Position numbers and translations under genes: made by a program. 64,000 nt of DNA, taken from contig NZ_CP120468.1 in the NCBI RefSeq assembly GCF_029490015.1, forward strand, positions 2,170,001-2,234,000. The letters run 5' to 3'. This DNA is from Halobaculum limi (GTDB lineage Archaea; Halobacteriota; Halobacteria; Halobacteriales; Haloferacaceae). This document shows, piece after piece, positions 33,803 to 43,163 of the stretch; position 1 is the stretch's first letter, and every line of letters starts with the position of its first letter. The notes beneath the pieces are model-generated. The model was not told where the DNA came from and did no database searches. It was given only the letters and a program-made list of their open reading frames with translations.

Positions 33803-35107
33803 GTGCAGTTCGGCAACTCCGTCGCGCTGTTGCGCGACAGGGAGTTCGCAGCCCTCTCGGGCACCGCGTTCGCCCGTAGTCAGGCGTATTCGACGCTGTT
33901 GATCGCACTCGCGTTGTACGCCGAGCAGTTCAACACGACCGGCACCGTCGAAGGACTGTTCGGGACGGCGTTTGCCGTCGTCCAGTTGCTCATCGTCCTC
34001 CCACTCGGCCGGAAGGTCGATACGGGCAACGCAAAGCGGTGGCTACTCTTCGGCCTCGCAGTCAACGTCGTCGTCTTCTTCGGGTTCATGCTCGTCGAGA
34101 GCGCCACCCACGTCATCCTCGTGCGGTTGTTGCAAGGCGTCGGCGCGTCTATCCTCTGGATCACCGGATCGACGGTCGTCGGACACATCGCACCCGACGA
34201 CCAGAACGGCCGGTGGCTCGGGTCGTACAACCAGGTCGCGGCGTTCTCCAGTCTCGCTGGCGACGTGGTCGGCGGCTACCTCCTGTTCACGCGGGGGTTC
34301 ACGTTCACCTACGTCATCCTCTCGCTGGTCACTATCGCCGCGTTCGTCCTCGTGTTCTTCAACCTCCGCGACGACCCCGGCGGCGGCACCGAGAACGACG
34401 CCGGCGGCGGCCTCGACACGCTGAAAGCGCTCCTCGATCTGCCGATGATCCGTGCGCTCGTCGTCTTCCGCCTCGCCTTCTCGGTCGGGAAGATGGCGGT
34501 TATCATCTTCCTCCCCATCCTCGCACGCACCGAGTTCGGGACGACGGCGTTCGCTATCGGCTGGATCCTCGCGGGCGGGAAACTCACCAAGTCCATCACG
34601 CAGGGGTACGTCGGCGACCTCTCCGACCGCTTCGGCAACAAGGAGTACTTCGTCGTCGCCGGGGCCCTGCTGTACGGCCTCGGGACCGCACTCATTCCGC
34701 TCAGTTACTACTTCGAGGGGACGGTTGACCCCGTCAGATTTGTCGCGTTCGGCGGGGAGCAAGTCCTCGGCGGCGCGTTCTTCAGCCTGTTCGCTGCGTA
34801 TATGGTCCTCGGCGTCGCCGACTCCGTGCGCCTGCCAGCCTCGATGTCGCTGTTCGTCGAGGAGGGCGAACGCTACGACTCCGTCGCTTCGGCGATGAGC
34901 CTCCGCTCCATCTCGTGGAAAGTCGGACAAGTCGCAGGGCCGGTGGGTATCGGTGCCATCAAGGAGTACGTCTCTACGAGCGTCGCCTTCTACACCGCCG
35001 CGGGGTTCATCATCGTTGCCTCTGGCGTCTTCTGGGTCGTGTTCCGCAGGGCGTCGGCACGGGAGGCGGCGCTCGCGGACGTCGAAGCGGACGTGGCCGA
35101 CGACTGA
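33803..35107 (+). CDS. MFS transporter
   Basis: A 434-residue transporter with 12 predicted helices in two halves. The loop after helix 2 has GRKVDTGNAKRW, similar to the MFS motif G-x-x-x-D-x-x-x-x-R, and the second half repeats it as GDLSDRFGNKEY. A cytoplasmic loop rich in Gly and Asp separates the halves (DDPGGGTENDAGGG). The start is GTG 33803. The substrate is unknown; the neighbours do not help. Confidence 0.88.
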   Translation: MQFGNSVALLRDREFAALSGTAFARSQAYSTLLIALALYAEQFNTTGTVEGLFGTAFAVVQLLIVLPLGRKVDTGNAKRWLLFGLAVNVVVFFGFMLVESATHVILVRLLQGVGASILWITGSTVVGHIAPDDQNGRWLGSYNQVAAFSSLAGDVVGGYLLFTRGFTFTYVILSLVTIAAFVLVFFNLRDDPGGGTENDAGGGLDTLKALLDLPMIRALVVFRLAFSVGKMAVIIFLPILARTEFGTTAFAIGWILAGGKLTKSITQGYVGDLSDRFGNKEYFVVAGALLYGLGTALIPLSYYFEGTVDPVRFVAFGGEQVLGGAFFSLFAAYMVLGVADSVRLPASMSLFVEEGERYDSVASAMSLRSISWKVGQVAGPVGIGAIKEYVSTSVAFYTAAGFIIVASGVFWVVFRRASAREAALADVEADVADD

Positions 35108-35159
35108 GCAGGCAGCGTCGTCGCCACAGGGGCTACTTGTCAGATGGCGTCGAGAGAAG

Positions 35160-35231
35160 TGCGCCGGCCGGGATTTGAACCCGGGTCGTTGGCTTGGAAG
35201 GCCAAAGTCATACCAGCTAGACCACCAGCGC
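35160..35231 (-). tRNA. tRNA-Gly (TCC anticodon)
   Basis: A 72-base cloverleaf on the minus strand: acceptor GCGCTGG / CCGGCGC with one G-U pair, anticodon stem TTGGC/GCCAA with loop CTTCCAA (anticodon TCC), T-arm around CCGGGTTCAAATCCCGG, discriminator A. No intron. Two small hairpins, TTCCGC-AC-GCGGAA (35245-35258) and GACCG-TATT-CGGTC (35266-35279), precede it, with a likely TATA-like CCTTATTC near 35280-35290. Confidence 0.95.
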
Positions 35232-35334
35232 ACGCGTCACCGCGTTCCGCACGCGGAATGCATCCGACCGTATTCGGTCAAAGAATAAGGGTTTGCCGCT
35301 TCCGATTCGGCGACCCCGCTGCCCCCGCCTCGGT

Positions 35335-36414
35335 TCAGTCGTCAGCGGGTGCCTCGCCTTCCGCCTCCTCTGCCTCCGCGCGAGGACCAGCGGCGTGTCC
35401 CTCGTGCGCGACGGCAGTGGCCATCAACTCCGGCGAGATGGCCGGCACGTCGGACTTGGAAACGGGACCCAGTTCTGCGATGTCGTCGGTCGACCGCGGG
35501 AACGCACGCAGGTCCATGTGGATGGCGATGCCGCACTTCGCGCCCTCGCCCATCGCGACGGGAATCTGGTTGTGACCGGGCGTCAGGTCCCCCACGGCGT
35601 ACACGCCGTCGACGGAGGTTCGGCCGTGGTCGTCGACGGCGACTTCCCCGGAGTCCTCACGTTCCAATCCGAGCGCATCGGCCAGTTCCGCGTGGTAGTC
35701 GGAGCCGTACATCGGGAACCCGCCCTTGTACTCGCGGACCGTCCCGTCGGCGAACTCGAACGACTCCAGCCAGCCGTCGTCGTCTTTGTTCATCCCAGTT
35801 ATCTCCTCGTGGATGACGTCGACGGGATGGTTCTCCACCATCTCGGCGGTGTCGTCGGACCACGTCGGCTCTTCGCCGCGCGTCAGAATGTCCACCTCGT
35901 CGGTGAAGTTGAGCATAATCATCGCGACGTAGGCGGCCGAGTCGCCCGTGCCCATCACGTACACAGACTCGTCGACGAACATGTACGCGTCACAGTGGAG
36001 GCAGTAGTGGAGGCCCATCCCCGTCCGCGGCAGCGGTGGGTCCGGCCGCTCGTCGGAGAACCCCGTCGCGAGGACGACGCGGCGTGTCGTCACCTCGTCG
36101 TCGCCGGTGTCGACGCGGAAGCCCGCGTCGGCGTCGTCGCCGAGTGCCTCGATGTCTTCGACGAAGCCACGGCGGTACTCGCCGCCGTAACTCTGAACCT
36201 GTTCTTGGGCGGTCTGGAGGAACTCGTTGCCCGACACATCCTCGCTGACGCCGATGACGTTGTGCGTGTCGCGCATCATCGCCGCGCGGCCGCCACCGCG
36301 GTTGACGACGAGCGTGTCCAACCCAAGTCGGGTCGCGTACAGGGCGCTCGTCAGGCCTGCGGGGCCGCCGCCGACAACCGTCACGTCGTAGTCGAACTCG
36401 CCGTCGGTGTTCAT
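35335..36414 (-). CDS. Thioredoxin-reductase-like FAD/NAD(P) oxidoreductase
   Basis: A 359-residue flavoprotein disulfide reductase. FAD motif VVGGGPAGLTSALY (residues 13-26), redox pair CLHC (Cys138/Cys141), NAD(P) motif VMGTGDSAA (about 153-161) and the second FAD motif VYAVGDLTPG near residue 285. The family passes electrons to thioredoxin-like partners. About 45 residues at the C-terminus (SKSDVPAISPEL onward) are an Ala/Glu-rich extension beyond the usual end. Confidence 0.9.
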   Translation of the reverse strand: MNTDGEFDYDVTVVGGGPAGLTSALYATRLGLDTLVVNRGGGRAAMMRDTHNVIGVSEDVSGNEFLQTAQEQVQSYGGEYRRGFVEDIEALGDDADAGFRVDTGDDEVTTRRVVLATGFSDERPDPPLPRTGMGLHYCLHCDAYMFVDESVYVMGTGDSAAYVAMIMLNFTDEVDILTRGEEPTWSDDTAEMVENHPVDVIHEEITGMNKDDDGWLESFEFADGTVREYKGGFPMYGSDYHAELADALGLEREDSGEVAVDDHGRTSVDGVYAVGDLTPGHNQIPVAMGEGAKCGIAIHMDLRAFPRSTDDIAELGPVSKSDVPAISPELMATAVAHEGHAAGPRAEAEEAEGEAPADD

Positions 36415-36437
36415 CTACGAACGAGTAGGGCCTTCCA

Positions 36438-36449
36438 TCAAATAAAAAC
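36438..36449 (-). promoter_or_regulatory. Promoter of the thioredoxin-reductase-like gene
   Basis: TTTTTATTTGATG on the minus strand, 24-35 bases upstream of the ATG, in an otherwise GC-rich region. Confidence 0.55.
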
Positions 36450-36518
36450 GCGTCCGGTCGTGCGACCGTGGCATCCACCCGAGAAGGTGTGACACACCAC
36501 GCGAACGCACCGTCGGCC

Positions 36519-37241
36519 TCACTCGGGCGCGACCACCGCGTAGCAGTTGCCGCTGGAGACGAACGACTCGACCGCTCGGAGGTCGCTCGCGGCGATGTCG
36601 GCGTCGAACTCCGCTGGTGCGTAGATGTGGTAGAAGCGTGGAACCGTCTCGCCGCCCGGGAGCGTCCAGTCGACCATCGTATCGAACCCCTCGTCGGCGT
36701 CTGCAGGGGCCTCGAAACGGTCGTGTGCGGTACTCCACGCGCTGACGAGCGCACGTCCCTCCGGACCCAACGCCGCCGCTAGCGCCGACAGCGAGGCGAC
36801 TCGACGCTCGCGCGTTCGGAGGTGGTGCAACGCCGCGACGTACACCGCGAGGTCGGCGCTGTCGTCGCGAATCGGGAGCGAGGCGGCGTCGCCGGCGACG
36901 AACGAGACACCGTCGCTGTACCCGCGGTCGGCAGCACGCGCCTGTGCCTCTCGCAAGAGACCACGGCTCACGTCGACGCCGACGACGCGGTCGGCACACG
37001 CGCGCAACGGCTCGCAGTGGCGACCGTTGCCACAGCCGACGTCGAGTGCGACTGCACCGGTTCGCCCGTCGAGAAACGACTCCACCTCCGGCCACGCGTA
37101 CTCTCGCGTCTTCGAGAAGTGGGCGGCGATGCGATCGTACGTCGCCGCGGTCGTCGTCGCCCCGTCGGCGTCCGTCGATTTGGTCGGGCCAGTCGGCGGC
37201 GACTCGGCTCCGTCGCTGTCGTCAGTCGTGTCTCGGGGCAT
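36519..37241 (-). CDS. Trm9-like SAM methyltransferase
   Basis: A 240-residue methyltransferase. ATYDRIAAHFSKTREYAWPEV followed by VALDVGCGNGRHC is the Trm9/ALKBH8 pattern, and YHIYAPAEFDADI matches the late region of that family, which finishes the carboxymethyl side chain on wobble uridines of tRNA in eukaryotes. It may be a different tRNA or small-molecule methylase here. ATG 37241 shares one base with the stop of the upstream pilC-like gene (TGATG), so it is coupled to the second pilus operon. Confidence 0.8.
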   Translation of the reverse strand: MPRDTTDDSDGAESPPTGPTKSTDADGATTTAATYDRIAAHFSKTREYAWPEVESFLDGRTGAVALDVGCGNGRHCEPLRACADRVVGVDVSRGLLREAQARAADRGYSDGVSFVAGDAASLPIRDDSADLAVYVAALHHLRTRERRVASLSALAAALGPEGRALVSAWSTAHDRFEAPADADEGFDTMVDWTLPGGETVPRFYHIYAPAEFDADIAASDLRAVESFVSSGNCYAVVAPE

Positions 37242-39376
37242 CAGATGAACAGGAAGGTGACGTAGGTGAGTATCAACAGCACCGTCGCGTGTTTCACGCC
37301 GTCGCTGACGTTCCCCTCGCCTAACTGCCCGGCGATCAGTCCCGAGCAGAGTCCCTGTATCGCAGCCGCGTGATAGAACAACAGCAGGTACTGGTCGATG
37401 GGGACGTTCCCGATGTCCGTGATGAGGCCGGTGGAGACACCGCTTGGAACGCCGCCCGCGCCGGATGCAGACGCGAGTTGCGTCCCCTCGATGGCCGGGA
37501 TGAACGCCACGGTCAACGCCACGATGATGCCGAGGAACACCAGAAACGAGATGTAGATGACCATCAGGTACGTCACCATCACCTGTCGACGCTCGCGGCG
37601 AAGCCGCCGCGTCGCCCGCGCCTCGTCGGCGGCGATTTCGAGCACCGGGGCGACGTCGCCGCTGGCCTCGATGGCGTTCGTGATCAGTGCGACCGCGCGA
37701 GACACCATCGGCGACCGGACCCGACGGCGCATCCGTTCGAGCGCGGTCGAGGCGTCCGCGCCCCACTGGATGTCTCGCCACGCGCGCTGCACCTCCGGCG
37801 TGAGCGCGTCCAGATCCGACCGCGTGAGTCGTTCGATGCTCTCGACGACGGTCATTCCCGCGTCGTTGATGCTCGCCATTCGGTCGAGGAAGTCGGGAAC
37901 CGCCTGCTCCATCGACCGCAGGCGACGTTTGTGTATCTCGTAGGCGAGACCGTACGCGCCCAACACGAGCACCGCCGACTCGATGAGCGGCGAGTCGACC
38001 GCCCGTGCCAGTTCGAGCACGTCGAACGGCAGCGGCGTCGACCGATACCACACCCACGCCAGACCGATTGGAACGGTGATCGCCATCGTGTTCGCCGGGC
38101 GCTCCAGCAGCAGCGCCAGCGGCCGTTCCAGCGCCGCGAGGAGGTCCTCGATGCGGTCGTAGGCGGCCAGTCGCTCCCTGCGCTGGCTCCACTCGTCGGA
38201 TGCAGCGGCGGAGACGTCGCCCCCCACTCCGCCGTCGGTCTGTGCTTTCGGCGGTCGTCCGGAACTGGCCGGTCGAACCCTCGATATCGCCGCCAACCGC
38301 GGGTCCTCGGGGTCGTGGTCGAGTTCGACCAGGTTCGTGTTCGACCGCGTGATGGAGTCGATGTAGACGACGAACCCGAAACTCGCCAGCGGGATGCCCA
38401 GGTACACGACCGCACGAAGCAACGGCAGCGTGTCGTCGAGGACGATGCCGATGACGACGAGGATGGTGATGAAGAACAGGGGGCCAGCGACGAGGACGGT
38501 CACGTACGCCTCTGCGAACGTCGAGACGAGTTCGAGATACTGATCCTGTCTGGACTCCGTCTCCTCTTGGAACTGTTCGTACTGGCCGTGGAGGAACTCC
38601 GAGAGGTTGCGCCCACTCCCGAGGACGGACGCGAGGTTCTCGCCGAACTCGGACATTGCATCCGACGGCGTCCGCGAGGACATTCGTTCGAGCGCGGTCA
38701 GCACGTCCGTCCCGAACGTGTTCATGTCGCGGACGGCGACGCCGAGTTCGCGGGCCGCCTCGCCGTAGACGCCCTCGTTGCGCGCGAGGGTGTTCAACAC
38801 GACGGGGAACGCCATCCCCGACCGCGAGAGCGCGTAGACGAACGCGATCGTTCTGGGCAGAGTCGTGTCGATCTGTCCGCCGCGAGCGTACGCACGCTGG
38901 TCGAGTATCTGCCACCGGAGGAAGTACACCGCGACGGCGGACCCGGGACCGACCGTCGCCGACGAGACCAGCAAGAGGGGGAACAGTTCACCGACGGTGA
39001 GTTCGCCGATCCGAGTCAGGTCTGCGAGAAAGCCCAGTGCGGCCGGGAGTGCGTCGCGAATCGTCTCGCCGCCGACCCGCAACAGCGCGAGCGTCGCCGC
39101 GGCGACGTAGACGCCGAGGACGCTCCCGGCGACACCGAGCGCACCCGCGTAAAACAGCGTTTGCGAGGCGTACACGCGGTGGGTGACGGTGACGTGAGCG
39201 GCCTGGAGTCTGCTCCGCTGTTCGCGCTTTCGCGGGCTCTCGTTGGCGACGTAGTCGCCGAACAGGCCGACGGCCGCGCGAGTGACGACGAGGTTCGCCC
39301 CGTCGTGAACCAACGCCGCGACGACGCCCGCGACGACCACCAGCGCGGCCACCAACGGCAGGTACGACAGCACCAT
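37241..39376 (-). CDS. pilC: Second PilC-type membrane platform protein (GspF/TadC family)
   Basis: A 711-residue homologue of the PilC encoded at 25675-27720. Two GspF-type repeats are visible: ALSRSGMAFPVVLNTLARNEGVYGEAARE (about residues 182-205) and the second copy ASINDAGMTVVESIERLTRSDLDALTPE near 510, with clusters of helices after each. It sits three bases after the second pilB. It is the membrane base on which that ATPase would act; its pilin substrates are not in this locus. Confidence 0.9.
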   Translation of the reverse strand: MVLSYLPLVAALVVVAGVVAALVHDGANLVVTRAAVGLFGDYVANESPRKREQRSRLQAAHVTVTHRVYASQTLFYAGALGVAGSVLGVYVAAATLALLRVGGETIRDALPAALGFLADLTRIGELTVGELFPLLLVSSATVGPGSAVAVYFLRWQILDQRAYARGGQIDTTLPRTIAFVYALSRSGMAFPVVLNTLARNEGVYGEAARELGVAVRDMNTFGTDVLTALERMSSRTPSDAMSEFGENLASVLGSGRNLSEFLHGQYEQFQEETESRQDQYLELVSTFAEAYVTVLVAGPLFFITILVVIGIVLDDTLPLLRAVVYLGIPLASFGFVVYIDSITRSNTNLVELDHDPEDPRLAAISRVRPASSGRPPKAQTDGGVGGDVSAAASDEWSQRRERLAAYDRIEDLLAALERPLALLLERPANTMAITVPIGLAWVWYRSTPLPFDVLELARAVDSPLIESAVLVLGAYGLAYEIHKRRLRSMEQAVPDFLDRMASINDAGMTVVESIERLTRSDLDALTPEVQRAWRDIQWGADASTALERMRRRVRSPMVSRAVALITNAIEASGDVAPVLEIAADEARATRRLRRERRQVMVTYLMVIYISFLVFLGIIVALTVAFIPAIEGTQLASASGAGGVPSGVSTGLITDIGNVPIDQYLLLFYHAAAIQGLCSGLIAGQLGEGNVSDGVKHATVLLILTYVTFLFI

Positions 39377-39379
39377 CGA

Positions 39380-41074
39380 TCAGGACTCCGCGCCGCCACC
39401 GACGGCGGCCCGGTCGTCGTCTCCGTCTCCCGATCCGGATGCGTTCACCGCCTCGTCGGCCGCTTCCGCCGATTCGATCCGGTCCATCACACGGTCGGCG
39501 TCGGCGTAGTACTCGTTGACCAGCGCGGTGAACTGCCGGTAGTCGGTCACGTCGTGGTCGTGGAGGTGGCTCAAGAATCGACGGCGCTTGCGCATCTCCT
39601 CTAGCAACTCCGAACGGCTCCACCCTCGTTCGTCTTGGATCTCGTCGAGGAGCGCGGAGTCGCGGCGGCGGAACGTGTCCGACCCTGCCTGCCACTTGAA
39701 CACCGACGAGTAGTCGAGTTCGCCAGTTCGCTGGTCGACGCCACCGATCTCACCGATCGTCTTGGCCCGGCGGACACGCTGGCCGTCGAACCGCGTCAGC
39801 GTCTGGATCGACAGCATATCCAGCGAGCGAACCATCGCTCGCGGCACGTTGATCGGTTCGTTCTCCAAGCGATTGATCACCGTCTCGATGGAGTCGGCGT
39901 GCATCGTCGAGAACGTGGTGTGGCCGGTGTTCATCGCCTGGAACAGCGTCAGCGCCTCTTCGCCGCGCACCTCGCCGACGACGATGTACTCGGGGCGGTG
40001 GCGCAGCGCCGACCGCAACAGGTCGTACATATCGATGTCGGCTCCCTCACCCATTCGTTCGCGTGTCACCGACGACAGCCAGTTGTCGTGGTACAGCGAC
40101 AGTTCGCGGGTGTCCTCGATGGTGAGCACCTTCGATCGGGGTGGGATGAACATCGACACTGCGTTCATCGAGGTGGTCTTCCCCGAGGCGGTGCCGCCCG
40201 CGAAGATGAGGCTCTTGTTGTGCTCGATGCACAGCCAGAAGTACGCCATCTGCTCGACCGAGAAGGTGCCGTACTCGATGAGATCGATGGGCGTCAGCGG
40301 TTCCTCGGCGTACTGCCGGATGGTGAACGCCGACCCGCGCGGGGTGACCTCCTTCCCGAGCGCCAGTTCCGCCCGCGACCCGTCGGGGAGCGTCGTCTCG
40401 ACGATGGGGTCGCCGACGGAGATGTGCCGCCCGGACTGCTGTGCGAGTCTGATGACGTAGTTGTCGAGTTCGTCCGGGCCGAACGTGACGTTCGTCTCGA
40501 TGTCGGTGTAGGTGTCGTGGTAGACGAAGATGGGGAGGTCGTAGCCGTCACAGGAGATGTCCTCGATGTGCCGGTCGGACAACAGTGGGTCAACCTTCCC
40601 GAACCCGCGGAAATCCCGGCGCAGGTAGTACGACAGTGTGTGGAACGTGTCCATCGACACCTCGATGCCGTACTGTTCGAGGAGCGACTGCAACTCCTCG
40701 CGAAGCGTCTCCTCGTCGGCGCGTTCGACGTCGCCGCGGTACAGGAGGGGGTCGCGAATGTCGTCGACGACGCGGTGGAGCAAGTCGAGTTCGAACTCGT
40801 CGAGTTCCGGTTCGACGACGTGGTACACGTGGTTGTCGTCGTCCGTATCGTACGTGATGACGACGTACGCGTACGGCGCGTTCACCCAGTAGCGTTCGAT
40901 TTCCTCGTGGCCGCTGGGTGGGTCGAACGTCGCGAGTGGGCCGTCCGCTCCCGGTTCGAACGGCTGTACGTCGATGGTTGACCCGCGGAGGACTTCGATC
41001 GTGCGCGAGATCCGACGCTGGAGGGCCGACAGGCGACTCTCGGTTGCCCTGGACTCGGCTGTGTCCCCCGACAT
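39380..41074 (-). CDS. pilB: Second PilB-type secretion ATPase
   Basis: A 564-residue ATPase, much shorter than the one at 27721-30666 because it lacks the long N-terminal region and acidic tail. Walker A GGTASGKTTSMNA (about residue 293), TIEDTRELSLYH, Walker B YIVVGEVRGEE and His box GHTTFSTMHAD. ATG 41074 is chosen, with TATA-like GTTAAGTACCG about 30 bases upstream, over the open frame to 41122. It heads the operon with pilC and the Trm9-like gene. Confidence 0.93.
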   Translation of the reverse strand: MSGDTAESRATESRLSALQRRISRTIEVLRGSTIDVQPFEPGADGPLATFDPPSGHEEIERYWVNAPYAYVVITYDTDDDNHVYHVVEPELDEFELDLLHRVVDDIRDPLLYRGDVERADEETLREELQSLLEQYGIEVSMDTFHTLSYYLRRDFRGFGKVDPLLSDRHIEDISCDGYDLPIFVYHDTYTDIETNVTFGPDELDNYVIRLAQQSGRHISVGDPIVETTLPDGSRAELALGKEVTPRGSAFTIRQYAEEPLTPIDLIEYGTFSVEQMAYFWLCIEHNKSLIFAGGTASGKTTSMNAVSMFIPPRSKVLTIEDTRELSLYHDNWLSSVTRERMGEGADIDMYDLLRSALRHRPEYIVVGEVRGEEALTLFQAMNTGHTTFSTMHADSIETVINRLENEPINVPRAMVRSLDMLSIQTLTRFDGQRVRRAKTIGEIGGVDQRTGELDYSSVFKWQAGSDTFRRRDSALLDEIQDERGWSRSELLEEMRKRRRFLSHLHDHDVTDYRQFTALVNEYYADADRVMDRIESAEAADEAVNASGSGDGDDDRAAVGGGAES

Positions 41075-41100
41075 AACGTAGTACCGGTCGTAGGGAACTC

Positions 41101-41112
41101 CGGTACTTAACT
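41101..41112 (-). promoter_or_regulatory. Promoter of the second pilB operon
   Basis: AGTTAAGTACCG read on the minus strand, 28-38 bases before the ATG at 41074. Confidence 0.5.
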
Positions 41113-41194
41113 TCACCACCAAGCGTCTCGATCTTGATAGATAGCGTGCGAGTGGTCCGACCCGGTCTCGACGCCGTCGGCGAGTACGCTCGGA

Positions 41195-41728
41195 CTACGA
41201 GACGCGTTCGGCCCGCAGCAACACGCCGCCCAAGAGCAGTTGCACGAGTGCACCGACCGGGAGCGACACGCCGGCGAAGCCGCCGCCGACGCCGAACGAG
41301 AGGCCGAAGAACGTCTCGGGGAACAGCAGCGACGCGACGACGAACAGCAGTCCCGAGGCGACGAGCAGTCCGCCGAGAAGGCTCACCGGGTCGACCGACC
41401 ACGCCTCGACGCGCTCCTGTTCGCGGTAGTAGTACACCGAGATAGCGAGTGCGACCAGATAGATAGCGGCGCCGAGCATCCAGACGCCGTACGCGACTTG
41501 GACAGACGTTCCGGCTTGGAACAGATACGCCGACACGGGGGTCGCGAAACTCGTCGCGCGCACCAACGGCACACCGAACGTGTATCTGATCTGCAGTAGC
41601 GGGAACCGCACGAACAAGACGGTGCCACCGGCGACGGCCCCGTAGAAGATGTTCCACGGGAGCAACGCCGTCACCCACGTCGACACCACCGCGAGTTCAC
41701 CCGCGTACTCCGAACGGACCCAGACCAT
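41195..41728 (-). CDS. Polytopic membrane protein, haloarchaeal
   Basis: A 177-residue protein with four to five helices, starting MVWVRSEYAGELAVVSTWVTAL. The loop YYYREQERVEAWSVDPVSLL lies between the middle helices. I recognise it only as one of the uncharacterised haloarchaeal membrane families. The ATG at 41728 is supported by a TATA-like AATTTATCC about 25-30 bases upstream; the frame is open to 41902 with unlikely residues. It is upstream of the second pilB on the same strand and may be separate. Confidence 0.6.
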   Translation of the reverse strand: MVWVRSEYAGELAVVSTWVTALLPWNIFYGAVAGGTVLFVRFPLLQIRYTFGVPLVRATSFATPVSAYLFQAGTSVQVAYGVWMLGAAIYLVALAISVYYYREQERVEAWSVDPVSLLGGLLVASGLLFVVASLLFPETFFGLSFGVGGGFAGVSLPVGALVQLLLGGVLLRAERVS

Positions 41729-41923
41729 ATACCCGACCGCACGTCGAGCGTGGATAAATTGATTGGACGGCCGCGGTGTGACGCACGTGGAGGGCCGTTC
41801 GGTCACGGGCCGACCGTCTCGGATCTGTTCGGAGTCTCCCCGAACGAGTTCGCCGGAGGAATTATGTGCTGTGGTATCGGGCGGTACGTACTTACACGCC
41901 AACCCCTAACGAGGTGATACGGA

Positions 41924-42397
41924 ATGAGGCGCGACCACTTCGAACTGGATGTCGAGCATATCGACTGGGTAGACACCGACGCGGACCCCGAGAAGCCACA
42001 CGTCTCTATCGTGTTCAACGGGTCACAGGACCTGCTTCGTGACCGACTGACGAACGCCGAGGGGGAGTTGCTGGCGGCCGAAGAGACGGACGTCGCCTAT
42101 CGCCTCCGCGAGGACCACGAGTCTGACCCGGACGCCGAGGGCGTCGTCTCGGTGACGAACCGACTCACCGGTGAGTTCGTCCTCGAACTGAACGAACAGG
42201 CCTCCGACGTGTTCCAGTTCATCCGCGCGGCACGCGAGTACGGCCGCGCGGACGACGGCGATGGGCGCTACCACGTCGACATCCGCGTCGGTGACGAGGA
42301 GTTGGTCACCTACGAGAAAGAGACGTTCCTCGTGTACGACGCCGAGGGGAACCTCCTGCGCGCGGAGAGTCTGATCCCGTCGGGCGTCGAACTGTAA
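41924..42397 (+). CDS. Conserved haloarchaeal protein (DUF5793-like)
   Basis: A 157-residue soluble acidic protein starting MRRDHFELDVEHIDWVDTD. Alternating strands (VSIVFNGSQDLL, YHVDIRVGDEELVTY, ETFLVYDAEGNLLRAESLIPSGVEL) suggest a small alpha/beta fold, and no catalytic motif is visible. The well-formed C-terminus and the common start suggest a conserved protein of unknown role. It is followed by the UDG-family gene on the same strand with 69 bases between. Confidence 0.7.
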   Translation: MRRDHFELDVEHIDWVDTDADPEKPHVSIVFNGSQDLLRDRLTNAEGELLAAEETDVAYRLREDHESDPDAEGVVSVTNRLTGEFVLELNEQASDVFQFIRAAREYGRADDGDGRYHVDIRVGDEELVTYEKETFLVYDAEGNLLRAESLIPSGVEL

Positions 42398-42466
42398 CGG
42401 TCGAACACGCTCGTTGACCCTCCAGAACCGCAAACGCCTTGCGGCGTCTGCGCGCTATGCATCTCC

Positions 42467-43135
42467 GTGAAGAACGTCACTGACCGCGTCTCGAATCCCT
42501 TCGGGATGACGCCTCCGTGCGAGCGATACGTCCCGGGGTACGGAGACGCGAACGCCGACTTCCACGTCATCGGGGACCATCCCGGCGTTCACGGCGGTCT
42601 CGACACTGGAGTTCCGTTCACCGACACCGACGCTGGCCAGCGACTGCTGGAGACGCTCGTCGACGCGGAGTTGCTTCACGCGGCCGGCACGGCCCCCGAG
42701 GTAGCGTCGACGTACCTCTCGTATCTCCACATGTGCCTACCCGAGGGCGACCGAACGAACGGCGACGGGACGCCGACGCAGGCGTCGTACGACGATATGG
42801 AGCGATTCTTCGACGCGGAAGTGCGTGCTATCGCCGCACACGTCCTCCTCCCGGTCGGTGCGGTCGCGACCCGGCACGTCCTCGAGACGTACACCGCACA
42901 GGCGCACAAGACCGACCTCGTGATGGACAACCTCCACGGAACCGAGATTCGGGGGTCGGGATGGCTCGTCGTCCCGATCAAAGACCCCGCGGAGTGGACC
43001 GACGGCGACGAGGACACGCCGAGTGATGCCGAGCGACTCGTCGAGGGGATTCGGACGCTTCGGTCGACCGACTACCGCCGCGAGTCCGATTTAGGTCGGT
43101 TCATCGCTGGATCCGACCCGTATATGGTCCGGTAA
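42467..43135 (+). CDS. Uracil-DNA-glycosylase-family protein
   Basis: A 222-residue protein with the UDG superfamily layout: a first motif DFHVIGDHPGVHGGLDTGVPF (in place of the common G-E-A/N-P-G), a middle TYLSYLHMCLPEG segment and a later VLLPVGAVATRHVLE strand, and a C-terminal GSGWLVVPIKDPAEW. Such proteins cut uracil or damaged bases from DNA. The start is GTG 42467; ATG 42506 is an alternative. The active-site residues differ from the classic enzyme, so catalysis is unproven. Confidence 0.75.
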   Translation: MKNVTDRVSNPFGMTPPCERYVPGYGDANADFHVIGDHPGVHGGLDTGVPFTDTDAGQRLLETLVDAELLHAAGTAPEVASTYLSYLHMCLPEGDRTNGDGTPTQASYDDMERFFDAEVRAIAAHVLLPVGAVATRHVLETYTAQAHKTDLVMDNLHGTEIRGSGWLVVPIKDPAEWTDGDEDTPSDAERLVEGIRTLRSTDYRRESDLGRFIAGSDPYMVR

Positions 43136-43163
43136 GCGCGACGACCGGCCATCGTTCCGCGGC

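Noticed and set aside
37370-39604. A 744-codon plus-strand frame
   Set aside because: Antisense shadow of the second pilC, without recognisable features.
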